Assembly (NCBI GenBank): GCA_963761475.1
Contig: CAVXGT010000010.1
Coordinates: forward strand, 1-64,000
Origin: Ga0077555 sp963761475
GTDB lineage: Bacteria > Pseudomonadota > Alphaproteobacteria > Rhizobiales > Hyphomicrobiaceae
Direction: 5' to 3'
Length of the DNA stretch: 64,000 nucleotides
Under the pieces are notes generated by a model. That model was not told the origin of the DNA and did no database searches. It saw nothing but the letters and a program-made list of their open reading frames with translations. Positions 39,716 to 48,560 of this stretch are shown here, piece after piece. The first letter of the stretch is position 1, and the number at the start of each line of letters is the position of its first letter. The position numbers and the translations under genes are program-made.

Positions 39716-40191
39716 AGAATCGAACTCACGACGAACCGATCGTCCACAACCGCCGACGGCGAAGCGAGCGTGGGATGGCCTACCTGGAGACGTTGCTGGT
39801 GCTCCCGGTGGTGTTGACGCTGATCCTGGGTCTCGCGGACTTCTCGTTCCTGTTCAAGGACTACCTGGTGGCGGGCAATGCGGCGTCCGAAGCGGCGCGC
39901 ACCGCGACGCTGTCTCGGGGAACGCTCTGCGACCCCTCCTTCAGCACTACCAACGCCCAGAACAATGCCGAGCAGTTGCTTCTCGCCGGCGGAGTCGAAC
40001 CGCCCCAGATCACGGGCATCGACGTCGACCACACCGAGCCGGGCCGGACCCTCTGCGACGCGGGGATGGTGGGCGTGAGCATCGATGTGCGCAGCGAACT
40101 CCGTTTCCTGAACCTCTTGCACCAATTCATTCCCTTTCCGCCCATCACCTTCACCGCAACGGCGACTGCCCTGAACGAGAACGGAAACTGA
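39703..40191 (+). CDS. TadE-like minor pseudopilin
   Basis: 162 residues. The N-terminus RRRSERGMAYLETLLVLPVV has the type IVb prepilin cleavage site (Gly-Met-x-x-x-Glu) and is followed by a long hydrophobic helix (LTLILGLADFSFLFKDYLV). The rest is periplasmic, with two cysteines (GTLCDPSF, RTLCDAGM) that may form a disulfide. This matches TadE/TadF minor pseudopilins, which help initiate the Tad pilus. ATG inside the end of cpaA. Confidence 0.85.
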   Translation: MDFLKNRTHDEPIVHNRRRRSERGMAYLETLLVLPVVLTLILGLADFSFLFKDYLVAGNAASEAARTATLSRGTLCDPSFSTTNAQNNAEQLLLAGGVEPPQITGIDVDHTEPGRTLCDAGMVGVSIDVRSELRFLNLLHQFIPFPPITFTATATALNENGN

Positions 40192-40221
40192 CAGCGTTCA
40201 GGAACGCTTCGGAGTAGGATC

Positions 40222-40917
40222 ATGAAGAATCGACGAGCCATCTTCTTTCTCAGCCTCGCCGCGCTTTGCGGCCTGGCCACGGCTTCGGTGGCCCGGAAGG
40301 CCGGCGATGTCGGTCCCCCCGGCGTGCCCGTGGTGGTGGCCTCCGTGCCGGGCCTGCCCGGTCGGGTCATCGACCCGAGCACGCTGAAGCTCGTGAGCTG
40401 GCCGGCCGAGACGATCCCGCAGGGCGCCTACAGCCATCCCAGCGCACTCACCACCCGGGTGCTGGCGCGTTCGGTGGTGCCCGGCGAGCCCATCCTCGAG
40501 TCTTCGCTGCTTCCGGTGGGCGCCGAGGCGGGGCTCGGCGCCCTGATCGACGAGAGCGCGCGCGCCGTCTCGATCAAGATCGACGAGTTCATCGGCGTGG
40601 CTGGCTTCGTACAGCCCGGATCGCGGGTGGACGTGATCGCCACGGTGAACCATCAGGCTGGCGGCAGTAGGCACACCGAGGTGATCCTCCAGAACCTCAA
40701 GGTGCTGGCGGTCGACGTGCGCGTGGACCGCAACGAGGGCTCCGCCGAACCGGCGCACGTGGTGACACTGGAGGTCAGCCCCGGACAGGCGTCGAAGCTG
40801 ACGCACGCTGAGAACGAGGGCTCTTTGAAGCTCGCCCTCCGCAATCCCGAGAACGATACGGAATCCCCCCCGGTACAGATGGTGCTGGGGACCGATGTCT
40901 ACGACACGAGGTTCTAA
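40222..40917 (+). CDS. cpaB: Tad pilus assembly protein CpaB/RcpC (SAF domain)
   Basis: 231 residues with an N-terminal signal anchor (AIFFLSLAALCGLATASVA). A SAF/beta-clip domain follows: VVVASVPGLPGRVIDPSTLK and LARSVVPGEPILESSLLP. The RcpC domain has RAVSIKIDEFIGVAGFVQPG and SRVDVIATVNH, then VVTLEVSPGQASKLTHAENE. In the periplasm this protein supports the outer-membrane secretin. The next gene starts 4 bases after its stop. Confidence 0.92.
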   Translation: MKNRRAIFFLSLAALCGLATASVARKAGDVGPPGVPVVVASVPGLPGRVIDPSTLKLVSWPAETIPQGAYSHPSALTTRVLARSVVPGEPILESSLLPVGAEAGLGALIDESARAVSIKIDEFIGVAGFVQPGSRVDVIATVNHQAGGSRHTEVILQNLKVLAVDVRVDRNEGSAEPAHVVTLEVSPGQASKLTHAENEGSLKLALRNPENDTESPPVQMVLGTDVYDTRF

Positions 40918-40920
40918 CCG

Positions 40921-42484
40921 ATGCGACGAGTGTACCAGCGACCGCAGCCGAAAGGGCTGTTCAGACCGATCCTGCTCACCGTGGCGGCGTCGCTCGCCGT
41001 GGCCATGGCAGGGCCCAAAGTGCACGCCTACCTGGCGGAGAAGTCGTTCTTCGGGCTCCGGCCGAGCTTCGAGCAGCTGATCCCGAACGGCAAGCAGATC
41101 GTTCCGATCCACGCGGGGAGTCCCGAGGACACGCTCCAGCGAATCGAGATCGAGAGGGGCAAGTCCGTGGTGCTGGCGACCGACTACGATGTGGAGCGCG
41201 TGGCGGTCGGCGACCCCACCAAGGTGGGGATCGTGATGACCGACCGGCGCACCATCCAGGTGGTGGCCAAGGAGCCGGGCGATACCAACGTCCTGCTGTG
41301 GGGCGCCGAGGGCAAGCTTCAGACGGCGCTCGACTTTCACGTGGGTGATCATCCACAACCAGCTCTTCGCAGAGCTCGAGCGGGCGCTCGGGAGCCAGAA
41401 CGTCCGCGTCGGCATGGCCGGCGAGTCCATCATCCTCAAGGGCACCGTCTACAGTGTCGAGGCCCGCGAGCGGGCCGAGCAGATCGCGATGGCCTTCTTC
41501 GAGGGCCAGGAGGAGTTCGGCGAGAAGGACCCCCACGTCATCAACCTGATCGACGTCGCCGGAAATCACCAGGTGATGCTCGAGGTGGTGATTGCGGAGC
41601 TGAGTCGCAGCATCGGTCGCGAGCTGAGCAGCGACTGGCAGGCGCTGGTCCATGACGGCGCCAGCACCATGGCGGCCGGCAGTCTGCTGGGCGGGGGCGC
41701 CTTGGCTGGCGACATCACCGGTCCAGCCACCGGCGGCTCCAGCGGAGGCCTCTTTGGGGGCGCCGTGGGCGGGGATACGGAGGTCCGCACCTTCCTGCGG
41801 ATCGCCCGCCAGAAGGGCCTCGCGAAGATCCTGGCCGAGCCGACGCTGGTGGCCCGAAGCGGCCAGAAGGCCAGCTTCCTGGTGGGCGGCGAGGTACCGC
41901 TGCTCGAGCCCTCGGGTCTCGGCACGGTGTCGGTGGAGCTCAAGCCCTTCGGCGTGGGCATCGATTTCCTGCCGACGGTGCTGGGGCCCGGCCGGATCCA
42001 CCTCGAGACCACATCCGAGGTGAGCGAGCCGGACGACACGCTCGGCATCCAGGTGCAGGACATCTTCGTGCCGGGCTTCACCACCCGGCGTGCCTCGACC
42101 GCGGTGGAGCTGGCGGACGGTCAGAGCTTCGTCATCGCCGGCCTGCTCGAGGACCGGGTCACCTCCGTCATGGAGAAGGTGCCGGGCATCGGCGACATCC
42201 CGATTCTCGGTGCGCTGTTCCAGAGCCAGGAGTTCCAGCGCAACGAGACGGAGCTCGTGATCATCGTGACGCCCCACCTGGTGAAGCCTCTGGACCCGGG
42301 TCCGCGGCCGCTGCCGACCGACCACTACCAGGCGCCCGACGACGTGGACTTCTTCGTGCTGGGTCGGGACGAGAGCCGCAAGACGCACCCTCACGAGCCC
42401 ACCGAAACCGCCGCCCAGCACAGTTCGGGCGGCCTGACCGGCGACTCCGGCCACCGCACGGCGGCGTCGGACGCGAAGGAGTGA
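40921..42484 (+). CDS. cpaC: Tad pilus secretin CpaC/RcpA, one frameshift
   Basis: About 521 residues. The N-terminal membrane segment is followed by the pilus-secretin N domain (IEIERGKSVVLATDYDVERV, then VVAKEPGDTNVLLWG) and, after a frameshift at about 41341, a BON-like domain (VRVGMAGESIILKGTVYSVE). The secretin core has GLAKILAEPTLVARSGQKAS, FLVGGEVPLLEPSG and DGQSFVIAGLLEDRVT, closing with NETELVIIVTPHLVKPL. It forms the outer-membrane channel for the pilus. The C-terminal extension is His- and Asp-rich and unassigned. Confidence 0.92.
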
Positions 42485-42489
42485 AGACG

Positions 42490-42765
42490 ATGAATCGCAA
42501 CACCGCGCTGCTGATCGGACTGGCGCTTCTGATCGCGAACATGGGCTGCGCCCACAGCCACAGCGAAGCCCAGATGGGAGAGTCCTATCACACGCTCAAG
42601 GCGCAGATGATCGCCAACCCGGAGGCCGGGGGCGAGGTCCAGCCGGTCGAAGGGATCGGCGCCACCACCGCCGACGAGGTGACGGGGAACTACCACGCGC
42701 GCCAGCAGGAGCAGGCCCACGACGACAAGCCCACCACCCTCTTCGATCTGATCGCGGATCGCTGA
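42490..42765 (+). CDS. Small lipoprotein of the Tad locus
   Basis: About 91 residues starting MNRNTALLIGLALLIANMGC. Cys follows a hydrophobic stretch, so lipidation is likely although the lipobox is loose. The mature part is His- and Glu-rich (AHSHSEAQMGESYHTLKAQM) and ends DDKPTTLFDLIADR. No named family is recognised. Lying between the secretin and TadZ, it may serve as a pilotin or accessory protein, as other Tad loci have short lipoproteins here. GTG at 42481 is an alternative start. Confidence 0.72.
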   Translation: MNRNTALLIGLALLIANMGCAHSHSEAQMGESYHTLKAQMIANPEAGGEVQPVEGIGATTADEVTGNYHARQQEQAHDDKPTTLFDLIADR

Positions 42766-42783
42766 GGCCAGGGGAGAAACAAG

Positions 42784-44001
42784 ATGAAGGACAAGATCTC
42801 GTTCGCAGTGCTGTCGCCCCACGAGTCCACCCGAGCAGTGATCGCCCAGGGTCTCGCCGGGACCGGCGCGATTCGCGTGGTGGCCGACGGTGAGCGGCCC
42901 GAGGATCTCGGGCACGCGCTCCAGAGCGCCGCTCAAATCGGCATCTACGTCGATCTGACGGGCGAGCCGGAGAAGGCGCTCTGCTGGATCGAGGCCCTGA
43001 CGGAGCCCAAGCCGCCGGTGCTGGCGGGCGGGCCCTCCGAGCCGAGCCTGATCCTGCGCGCCATGCGCGCGGGCGCCCTCGCCTACTTCCCCGAGCACCA
43101 GTTCGACGAGGAGCTGAACCGGGTGGCGAGTCGCCTGCAGGAGACGGCGGTCGCCGAGACCCCGCCCAAGGCGGGCAACGTCCTGGCGGTGCTCGGTGTG
43201 AAGGGCGGTGTCGGCTGTACCACGGTGGCCGCCGAACTCGCCACGAGCCTGGCACGCGGCAGCGCCCGGGTCGCGCTGGTCGATGCCAAGGCGTACTTCG
43301 GCGACGTCGCCCTCCGCTTCGACGTGACCCCTGCCTACACGCTGGCCGATGTGGCGGCCCGGGCCGACGACCTGGACGGGGCCTTCCTTGCCACCGTGGC
43401 CCATCGCCACGACGCCTCGAATGTCCACATCGTGGCGGCGCCTGCCAGCCCCGAGGACGCGGATGGCATCGACGGCTCGCACATCGAGCGCTCGGTCGAG
43501 CTGCTCCGCACCGAGTTCGACTGGGTGGTCATCGACCTGCCGCGCATCACCGACGAGGCGGCGCTCCATGTGCTCGACAAGGCCGACGTGGTCGTCCTGG
43601 TCACCACGTCCGACGTCCCGTCTCTGGTGCGCGCGCGGCAGCACGTGTCGCTGCTCGACCAGCTCGGCCACGGCGAGGACAAGCGCCGCCTGGTGGCAAA
43701 CCGCTCCAGGCGGCCGAGCTTGGTGTCCGAAGGCGATCCGCTCCGGGCGGTCGGGCTTCAGCCCGTCGCTTACATCCCCGACGACCCCGATGCCATGGAG
43801 GACGCCATCGCCAGCGGCCGGCCGGCATCGCTGACGGGGCAGAAGAACAGCGTGGCTCCGGCATTCGCCCGGCTCGTGGAAGAGGCGTACGCATGGTGCG
43901 GCGTCGAGCGCGAGGAGAAGCAAGAAGAGGAACCCGCGAGCCTCCGGTATCGGCTCGAGGGAACCGTGAGGAATCTGCGATGTCGCTTGGCAATCGGCTG
44001 A
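42784..44001 (+). CDS. cpaE: TadZ/CpaE-like pilus localisation ATPase
   Basis: 405 residues. An N-terminal receiver-like domain (ISFAVLSPHESTRAVIAQGL) lacks an evident phosphorylation site. The MinD/ParA-type ATPase domain has a deviant Walker A, VLGVKGGVGCTTVAAELA, a switch ALVDAKAYFGDVALRFD and a Walker B WVVIDLPRITDEAALHVL. Such proteins place the Tad machine at a pole or site. The end overlaps the TadA ATPase start by 22 bases. Confidence 0.9.
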   Translation: MKDKISFAVLSPHESTRAVIAQGLAGTGAIRVVADGERPEDLGHALQSAAQIGIYVDLTGEPEKALCWIEALTEPKPPVLAGGPSEPSLILRAMRAGALAYFPEHQFDEELNRVASRLQETAVAETPPKAGNVLAVLGVKGGVGCTTVAAELATSLARGSARVALVDAKAYFGDVALRFDVTPAYTLADVAARADDLDGAFLATVAHRHDASNVHIVAAPASPEDADGIDGSHIERSVELLRTEFDWVVIDLPRITDEAALHVLDKADVVVLVTTSDVPSLVRARQHVSLLDQLGHGEDKRRLVANRSRRPSLVSEGDPLRAVGLQPVAYIPDDPDAMEDAIASGRPASLTGQKNSVAPAFARLVEEAYAWCGVEREEKQEEEPASLRYRLEGTVRNLRCRLAIG

Positions 44002-45482
44002 AGAAACAGTCCGCTCCCGTTGTCGCCGCCGCTCAGTCCCCGGCGGTGGCCGAGAGCAACGCGGCTGCACCGCCTGCTCCCGTAGCATCCCCGGCCGCGC
44101 CCAGGGCGACCGCGGCTGCCGGGGCGCCGGCTCGGGTGGAGCTCAAGGTCGTCAAGACGGGGTCCAAGCCGGAGCCCAGGGCGAAGCCCAGAGCACACCG
44201 GCCGGAGCCCGCTCGCGACAGCAAGTACCAGGAGCTCAAGTCCCGCGTCCACCACCGCCTGTTCGACATCCTCGACCTCTCCAAGAGCGAGGACATGACC
44301 GAAGAGAAGAACGGCGAGGAGGTGGTCGCAGCCACCCAGCGGATCCTCGCCGAGGAGGGGATCGCACTCACCAAGGACGAGCGCAACCGCCTCCTCCGCG
44401 ACATCCGGGACGAGGTATTCGGCCTGGGGCCGATCGAGCCGCTGCTCCGCGACCCGACCATCTGCGACATCCTGGTGAACGGCGCCCAGCGGGTGTACGT
44501 GGAGCGAGCGGGAAAGATCGAAGAGACCTCGATCCGGTTCCGCGACGACGCCCATCTGATGCGGATCATCGAGCGCATCGTGTCCAGGGTGGGTCGGCGG
44601 ATCGACGAGTCGAACCCGATGGTGGACGCCCGCCTCGAAGACGGCAGCCGCGTCAACGCGATCATTCCGCCGCTCGCCCTGGATGGTCCCTCCGTCTCGA
44701 TCCGTCGCTTCTCGGCCGAAACGCTCGACCACAACGATCTGATTCGCTTCGGCTCGATCACTGCGGAGTTTGCCGCAGCCCTCGAGGCGGCCGTCCGGGT
44801 GCGCCTCAACATCGTGGTCTCCGGGGGCACCGGCTCGGGAAAGACCACGCTGCTCAACATCCTCTCGGACTTCATCCCCGAGGAGGAGCGGATCGTCACC
44901 ATCGAGGACTCTGCGGAGCTTCAGCTTCGCCAGGAGCACGTGGTCCGCCTGGAGACGCGGCCGGCAAACCTGGAGGGCAAGGGTGCCATCACCACGCGGG
45001 ACCTGCTGGTCAACTCGCTGCGCATGCGCCCCGACCGGATCGTGGTCGGCGAGTGCCGTGCCGGTGAGGCGCTGGACATGCTCCAGGCCATGAACACCGG
45101 CCACGACGGCTCGCTGACCACCGTCCACGCCAACAGCCCTCGGGATGCCCTCACCCGCCTCGAGACCATGGTGGCCATGTCGGGTCTCGACCTGCCGAAG
45201 GCAGCGGTCCGCTCCCAGATCTGCTCGGCGATCGACCTGGTCGTTCAACAGCAGCGTCTGATCGACGGCACGCGCCGGGTCACGAGCCTCCAGGAGGTGG
45301 TCGGCATGGAGGGCGAGGTCGTCACCATGCAGGAGATCTTCAAGCTCGAGCGCCACGGCATCGACGAAGACGGCAAGGTGATCGCCGAGCTGGTTCCCAC
45401 CGGAATCCGGCCCAAGTTCGTGGAGAAGCTGGGCATCGAGGGAATCCATCTGCCCGAAGAGATCTTCAAGCCCAGGGCTTGA
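43980..45482 (+). CDS. cpaF: Tad secretion ATPase TadA/CpaF
   Basis: 500 residues. An Ala/Pro-rich N-terminal linker precedes the conserved helices (SKYQELKSRVHHRLFDILDL, GLGPIEPLLRDPTICDILVN). The ATPase core has Walker A VSGGTGSGKTTLLNIL, the Asp box ERIVTIEDSAELQL, Walker B PDRIVVGECRAGEALDMLQA and the His box GHDGSLTTVHANSP. It is the hexameric cytoplasmic motor for pilus assembly. Met at 43980 is taken because it starts the conserved MSLGNRLKK. Confidence 0.95.
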   Translation: MSLGNRLKKQSAPVVAAAQSPAVAESNAAAPPAPVASPAAPRATAAAGAPARVELKVVKTGSKPEPRAKPRAHRPEPARDSKYQELKSRVHHRLFDILDLSKSEDMTEEKNGEEVVAATQRILAEEGIALTKDERNRLLRDIRDEVFGLGPIEPLLRDPTICDILVNGAQRVYVERAGKIEETSIRFRDDAHLMRIIERIVSRVGRRIDESNPMVDARLEDGSRVNAIIPPLALDGPSVSIRRFSAETLDHNDLIRFGSITAEFAAALEAAVRVRLNIVVSGGTGSGKTTLLNILSDFIPEEERIVTIEDSAELQLRQEHVVRLETRPANLEGKGAITTRDLLVNSLRMRPDRIVVGECRAGEALDMLQAMNTGHDGSLTTVHANSPRDALTRLETMVAMSGLDLPKAAVRSQICSAIDLVVQQQRLIDGTRRVTSLQEVVGMEGEVVTMQEIFKLERHGIDEDGKVIAELVPTGIRPKFVEKLGIEGIHLPEEIFKPRA

Positions 45483-45501
45483 GCGACGAGAGGAAGAAGC
45501 G

Positions 45502-46446
45502 ATGCTGTTCATCCTGATCGCAATGACGGTCTTCCTGGGGCTCGCCGGCGTCTACTTCGGCGTCACGGCGCGCGAGGAGGCTCGCAAGCGCGCCGCCATG
45601 GATCGCGTCGGGCGCATGCTCGCCGGCGACGTGGATCCCGAGCTGGCCGCCTCGATCCTCCGCGAGACGCAGAGCGACCTGGGGTCACTGCTCTCGAGCG
45701 CCGCCCAGCGTTACCGGTGGCTGCGCTCCATCGAGCTGACGCTCTACCAGGCCGGTCGGCCCATGGAGCTCACGCAGCTGCTCGGCCTCACCGTGGGGAT
45801 GGCGGGCGCCGCTGCCGCAATCGGATGGCTGCTGGGCCTCGGACCGCTTCGGTCCTCCTCGGCGCCGGCCCGATGCTGGTGGTCCGTCAGCTGAAGAAGA
45901 GGCGGATGAAGGCGTTCGAGGCGGGGTTCCCGGGCGCCCTGTCGCTCTTCTCGAGGGCGCTGCGCGCTGGCCACAGCATGAGCTCCGCTCTCCAGATGGT
46001 CGGCGGCGAGCTGTCGGACCCGGTCGGTCCGGAGTTCGCTCTGGTCGCCCGCGAGATCTCGCTCGGCCTTCATCCCGGCGTGGCGATGGCGAACCTCCAG
46101 GACCGACATCGACTGCCAGGACCTGCCGGTCTTCGTGACGGCCGTGCTGGTCCAGCTCGAGACCGGCGGCAACCTGGCCGAGAGCCTCGACAACATCGCC
46201 GAGGTGATCCGACAGCGGATCCTCTTCCACGGCAAGGTCAAGGCGCTGACGGCCCAGGCCATGATGTCGGCGAACGTCCTGGTGCTGGTGCCCTTCGCTC
46301 TCTTCATCATGATGAAGACGCTCAATCCCGAGTTCATGGCACCGATGCTCGAGAGCGCCGTCGGCCGGCCCCTGCTGATCGCCGCGGCGGCGATGGCCTG
46401 CGTCGGCTGGCTTGCCTGTCGGCGCGTGGCGCGCGTCGACGTCTGA
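45502..46446 (+). CDS. tadB: Tad inner-membrane platform protein TadB, frameshifted
   Basis: 315 residues once two compensating frameshifts (about 45845 and 46100) are allowed. The N-terminal helix MLFILIAMTVFLGLAGVYFG is followed by two hydrophobic segments. The type II secretion F domain reads GALSLFSRALRAGHSMSSAL and VFVTAVLVQLETGGNLAESL with IAEVIRQRILFHGKVKALTA. A pair of C-terminal helices ends the protein. It anchors the TadA motor together with TadC. Confidence 0.9.
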
Positions 46447-46458
46447 CGGAGTACCCTG

Positions 46459-46896
46459 ATGATGCTCTCATTACTCGCGTTTCTATCCGGATCCCTCCTC
46501 TGCCTCGGTCTCGCCTCGGCGCTGCAGCGCTCCCCGGCCGTCCGTCGCCTCGAGCGTGAAGTCGGGACTGCAGAGACGGAGGCACCGTCCGTCCGCGGCC
46601 TGCTGCTCCGAATCCTGGAGCCCCTGGCGGCGCGGGCGAGCGGCGCGGGCGAAGAGGTCCATCAGCGGCTGGTCCAGGCGGGCTTTCGCGACGAGGCGGC
46701 GCATTCGATCTACATCGGCGGTCGGATGCTGCTGCCATTCGTCCTGGTGGGGCTGACAATTCTGGCGGGGAGCACCCTCGACCTCCCGCCCTTCTCGCGC
46801 ATGATGGGGCTCATCATCGGCGCTGGAGTGGGCTACGTCGGCCCGAGCTTCGTCCTCGACAAGATCCGCGCGCGCCGCCAGCAGATCATCCGATGA
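46459..46896 (+). CDS. tadC: TadC, N-terminal part
   Basis: 145 residues: an N-terminal helix (MMLSLLAFLSGSLLCLGLAS), the cytoplasmic stretch EEVHQRLVQAGFRDEAAHS and two further helices, ending DKIRARRQQIIR. That is exactly where TadC proteins pass into the LPDALDL segment. The frame closes at TGA, and the second part starts at the overlapping ATG (46893). It is either a real two-gene TadC with coupled translation or a single gene with one indel. Confidence 0.82.
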   Translation: MMLSLLAFLSGSLLCLGLASALQRSPAVRRLEREVGTAETEAPSVRGLLLRILEPLAARASGAGEEVHQRLVQAGFRDEAAHSIYIGGRMLLPFVLVGLTILAGSTLDLPPFSRMMGLIIGAGVGYVGPSFVLDKIRARRQQIIR

Positions 46897-47339
46897 CCCT
46901 GCCCGACGCGCTGGACCTGATGGTCGTCTGCCTGGAGGCCGGACTCAGCATGGGCGCCGCCATCGCCCGGGTGGCCCGCGAGTTCTCCCGGAGCTCGCCG
47001 CCGCTGTGCGATGAGCTTCGCCTGGTGACCGCCGAGATGCAGGCGGGCAAGTCGGGCGCGGACGCGCTGCGCGCCCTCTCGGATCGCGTGGGCACCGAGG
47101 AGGTCAGTGCCCTGGTCGCCATGCTGGTCCAGGCCGAACGCTTCGGGACCAGCGTGGCCGACTCCTTGCGGGTCCACTCCGCCGGGATGCGGACCGACCG
47201 CCTCCAGAAAGCCGAGGAGCGCGCACAGAAGGCTGCCGTGCGCCTGCTCTTCCCCGCCGGGATGCTGATCTTCCCGGCCACTCTGATCGTGCTGATGGGC
47301 CCGGCGATGATCGCCTTCATGGATGCCTTCAGCCGCTGA
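46893..47339 (+). CDS. tadC: TadC, C-terminal part (T2SSF domain)
   Basis: 148 residues starting MTLPDALDLMVVCLEAGLSM, the start of the type II secretion F domain of TadC, through AEMQAGKSGADALRALSDRV and ALVAMLVQAERFGTSVADSL to AVRLLFPAGMLIFPATLIVL. Joined to the preceding part it gives about 293 residues, close to a complete TadC (about 300-320). The four-base ATGA overlap would let both halves be made in step. Confidence 0.85.
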   Translation: MTLPDALDLMVVCLEAGLSMGAAIARVAREFSRSSPPLCDELRLVTAEMQAGKSGADALRALSDRVGTEEVSALVAMLVQAERFGTSVADSLRVHSAGMRTDRLQKAEERAQKAAVRLLFPAGMLIFPATLIVLMGPAMIAFMDAFSR

Positions 47340-47362
47340 GTGCGGGATTTTCTCGGGCCGCC

Positions 47363-47378
47363 TGTGAAGACCTTCACA
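47363..47378. promoter_or_regulatory. CRP/FNR-type operator before the TadG-like gene
   Basis: TGTGAAGACCTTCACA is a perfect TGTGA-N6-TCACA site. It lies 24 bp after the tadC stop and is centred 82 bp before the TadG-like start. The same site type occurs three times upstream of the pilin, so the last gene may have its own co-regulated promoter. Confidence 0.6.
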
Positions 47379-47452
47379 GCGCCCCCGGCCCGGCTTGGTG
47401 ATCCTACCCACGAGATTTCCACAGGAGCCCTCGAGCACCAGGAGAAGATGCG

Positions 47453-48498
47453 ATGAAGTCCACTTCCTCTCGACCCTCGCGCAGAAACCGGGGCAGTGTG
47501 ACGGTCTTCTTTACCGTGGGGATGATTGCCATGATCGGACTGGTGGGCCTCACCATCGATTTCGGCCACCTCGCAGCGCGGAGGACCATGCTTCAGAACT
47601 ACGTCGACGCCAAGGCGGTCGCGGCGTTGAAGGAGCAGTTCGGCTCTCCGCCCGGACGATCTCGGCCGAGGACTATCTCGGCACCCTCGGCACCGGCACC
47701 AGCGCCGTGATCGGCGAGGGCGCCTGGGACTTCGCCCCGCTCGCCTTCATCCAGCATCCACCAAACTTCCTGCCGGCGACCATGGTCCCCGCGCGGAGCG
47801 CGACGGTCGACACCCTCGACGTCCCCCTCTTCTTCGGCCCCCTCTTCGGAATCCACTCGGCCACGATCCGCGCGGAGGCGATCGCCTTCGCCCCGAAGCG
47901 CCATGTCGTGATCGTCCAGGACGTGAGCGGCTCGATGTGCCCCAGCGGTGGTTCGCCGCCCTGCGCGACCGGCGGAGGCATCGGCGCGGCGAAGAACGCC
48001 GACCAGACCCTCGTCAACCAGATGCAGAGCCAGAACCTGCCCGGGGACCAGGTCGGCGTCGTCGCATTCAACGGCGGCGTGGTCGGCACTCCGCTGCCCC
48101 TCACCACCCTGGCAGGGGGGGGCGCTTCGACGGTGACTGGCTACATCAACGGCCTGGCCGCGCAGGGCTCCACCAACATCCCTTCCGGGATCCAGGCGGG
48201 GACCGCCCTCTTCACCGGCCCCGAGGTGCCCGAGGAGGAGCGGATCCTGATCCTGGTGGGTGACGGCGTCGACGGCAACCAGGGCCAGTCGAATTCCGAC
48301 GCCACCGCTGCCGCCGCCCAGGGGATCGACGTCTACACGATCTACTTCTGCTCTTCGAGCTGCTCGGCGACCGGCCAGAATTACATGCAGTCGCTGACTC
48401 GCGGCCGGGGCACTTACAGCCAGGCACCCACCGGAGCGCAGCTCACAACGCTGCTGGTCGGGATCGTGACCAACGTCCCGATGCGGCTGGTCCAGTAG
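47453..48498 (+). CDS. TadG-like pilus protein with von Willebrand A domain, one frameshift
   Basis: About 348 residues. The N-terminus RNRGSVTVFFTVGMIAMIGL then VGLTIDFGHLAARRTMLQN is the membrane anchor shared by TadG/TadE-type proteins. A frameshift at about 47645 leads into VVIVQDVSGSMCPSGG, the DxSxS MIDAS metal site of a vWA domain, followed by GDQVGVVAFNGGVVG, STNIPSGIQAGTALFTG and ERILILVGDGVDGNQ. The Cys pairs CPSGGSPPC and CSSSC are notable. It is the last Tad gene and faces glgB. Confidence 0.87.
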
Positions 48499-48511
48499 CG
48501 AAATCCGCGTC

Positions 48512-48528
48512 CCGGCAGCTCCTGCCGG
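48512..48528. terminator. Hairpin between convergent tadG-like and glgB genes
   Basis: CCGGCAG at 48512-48518 pairs with CTGCCGG at 48522-48528 around a 3-base loop, 14 bases after the TadG-like stop. No T tract on either side, so its strength as a terminator is doubtful. Confidence 0.35.
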
Positions 48529-48560
48529 CAGCGCGGCAGAGATTCCTTCCTCCGTCGGCC

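Noticed and set aside
43770..45512. 580-codon minus-strand open frame
   Set aside because: Shadow of tadZ/cpaF; GC-rich codon bias keeps the opposite frame open. The plus strand has all ATPase motifs.
47599..48560. Open extension of one glgB frame across the TadG-like gene
   Set aside because: It continues past the normal branching-enzyme end only because a frameshift hides the stop; the opposite strand has a clear vWA protein.
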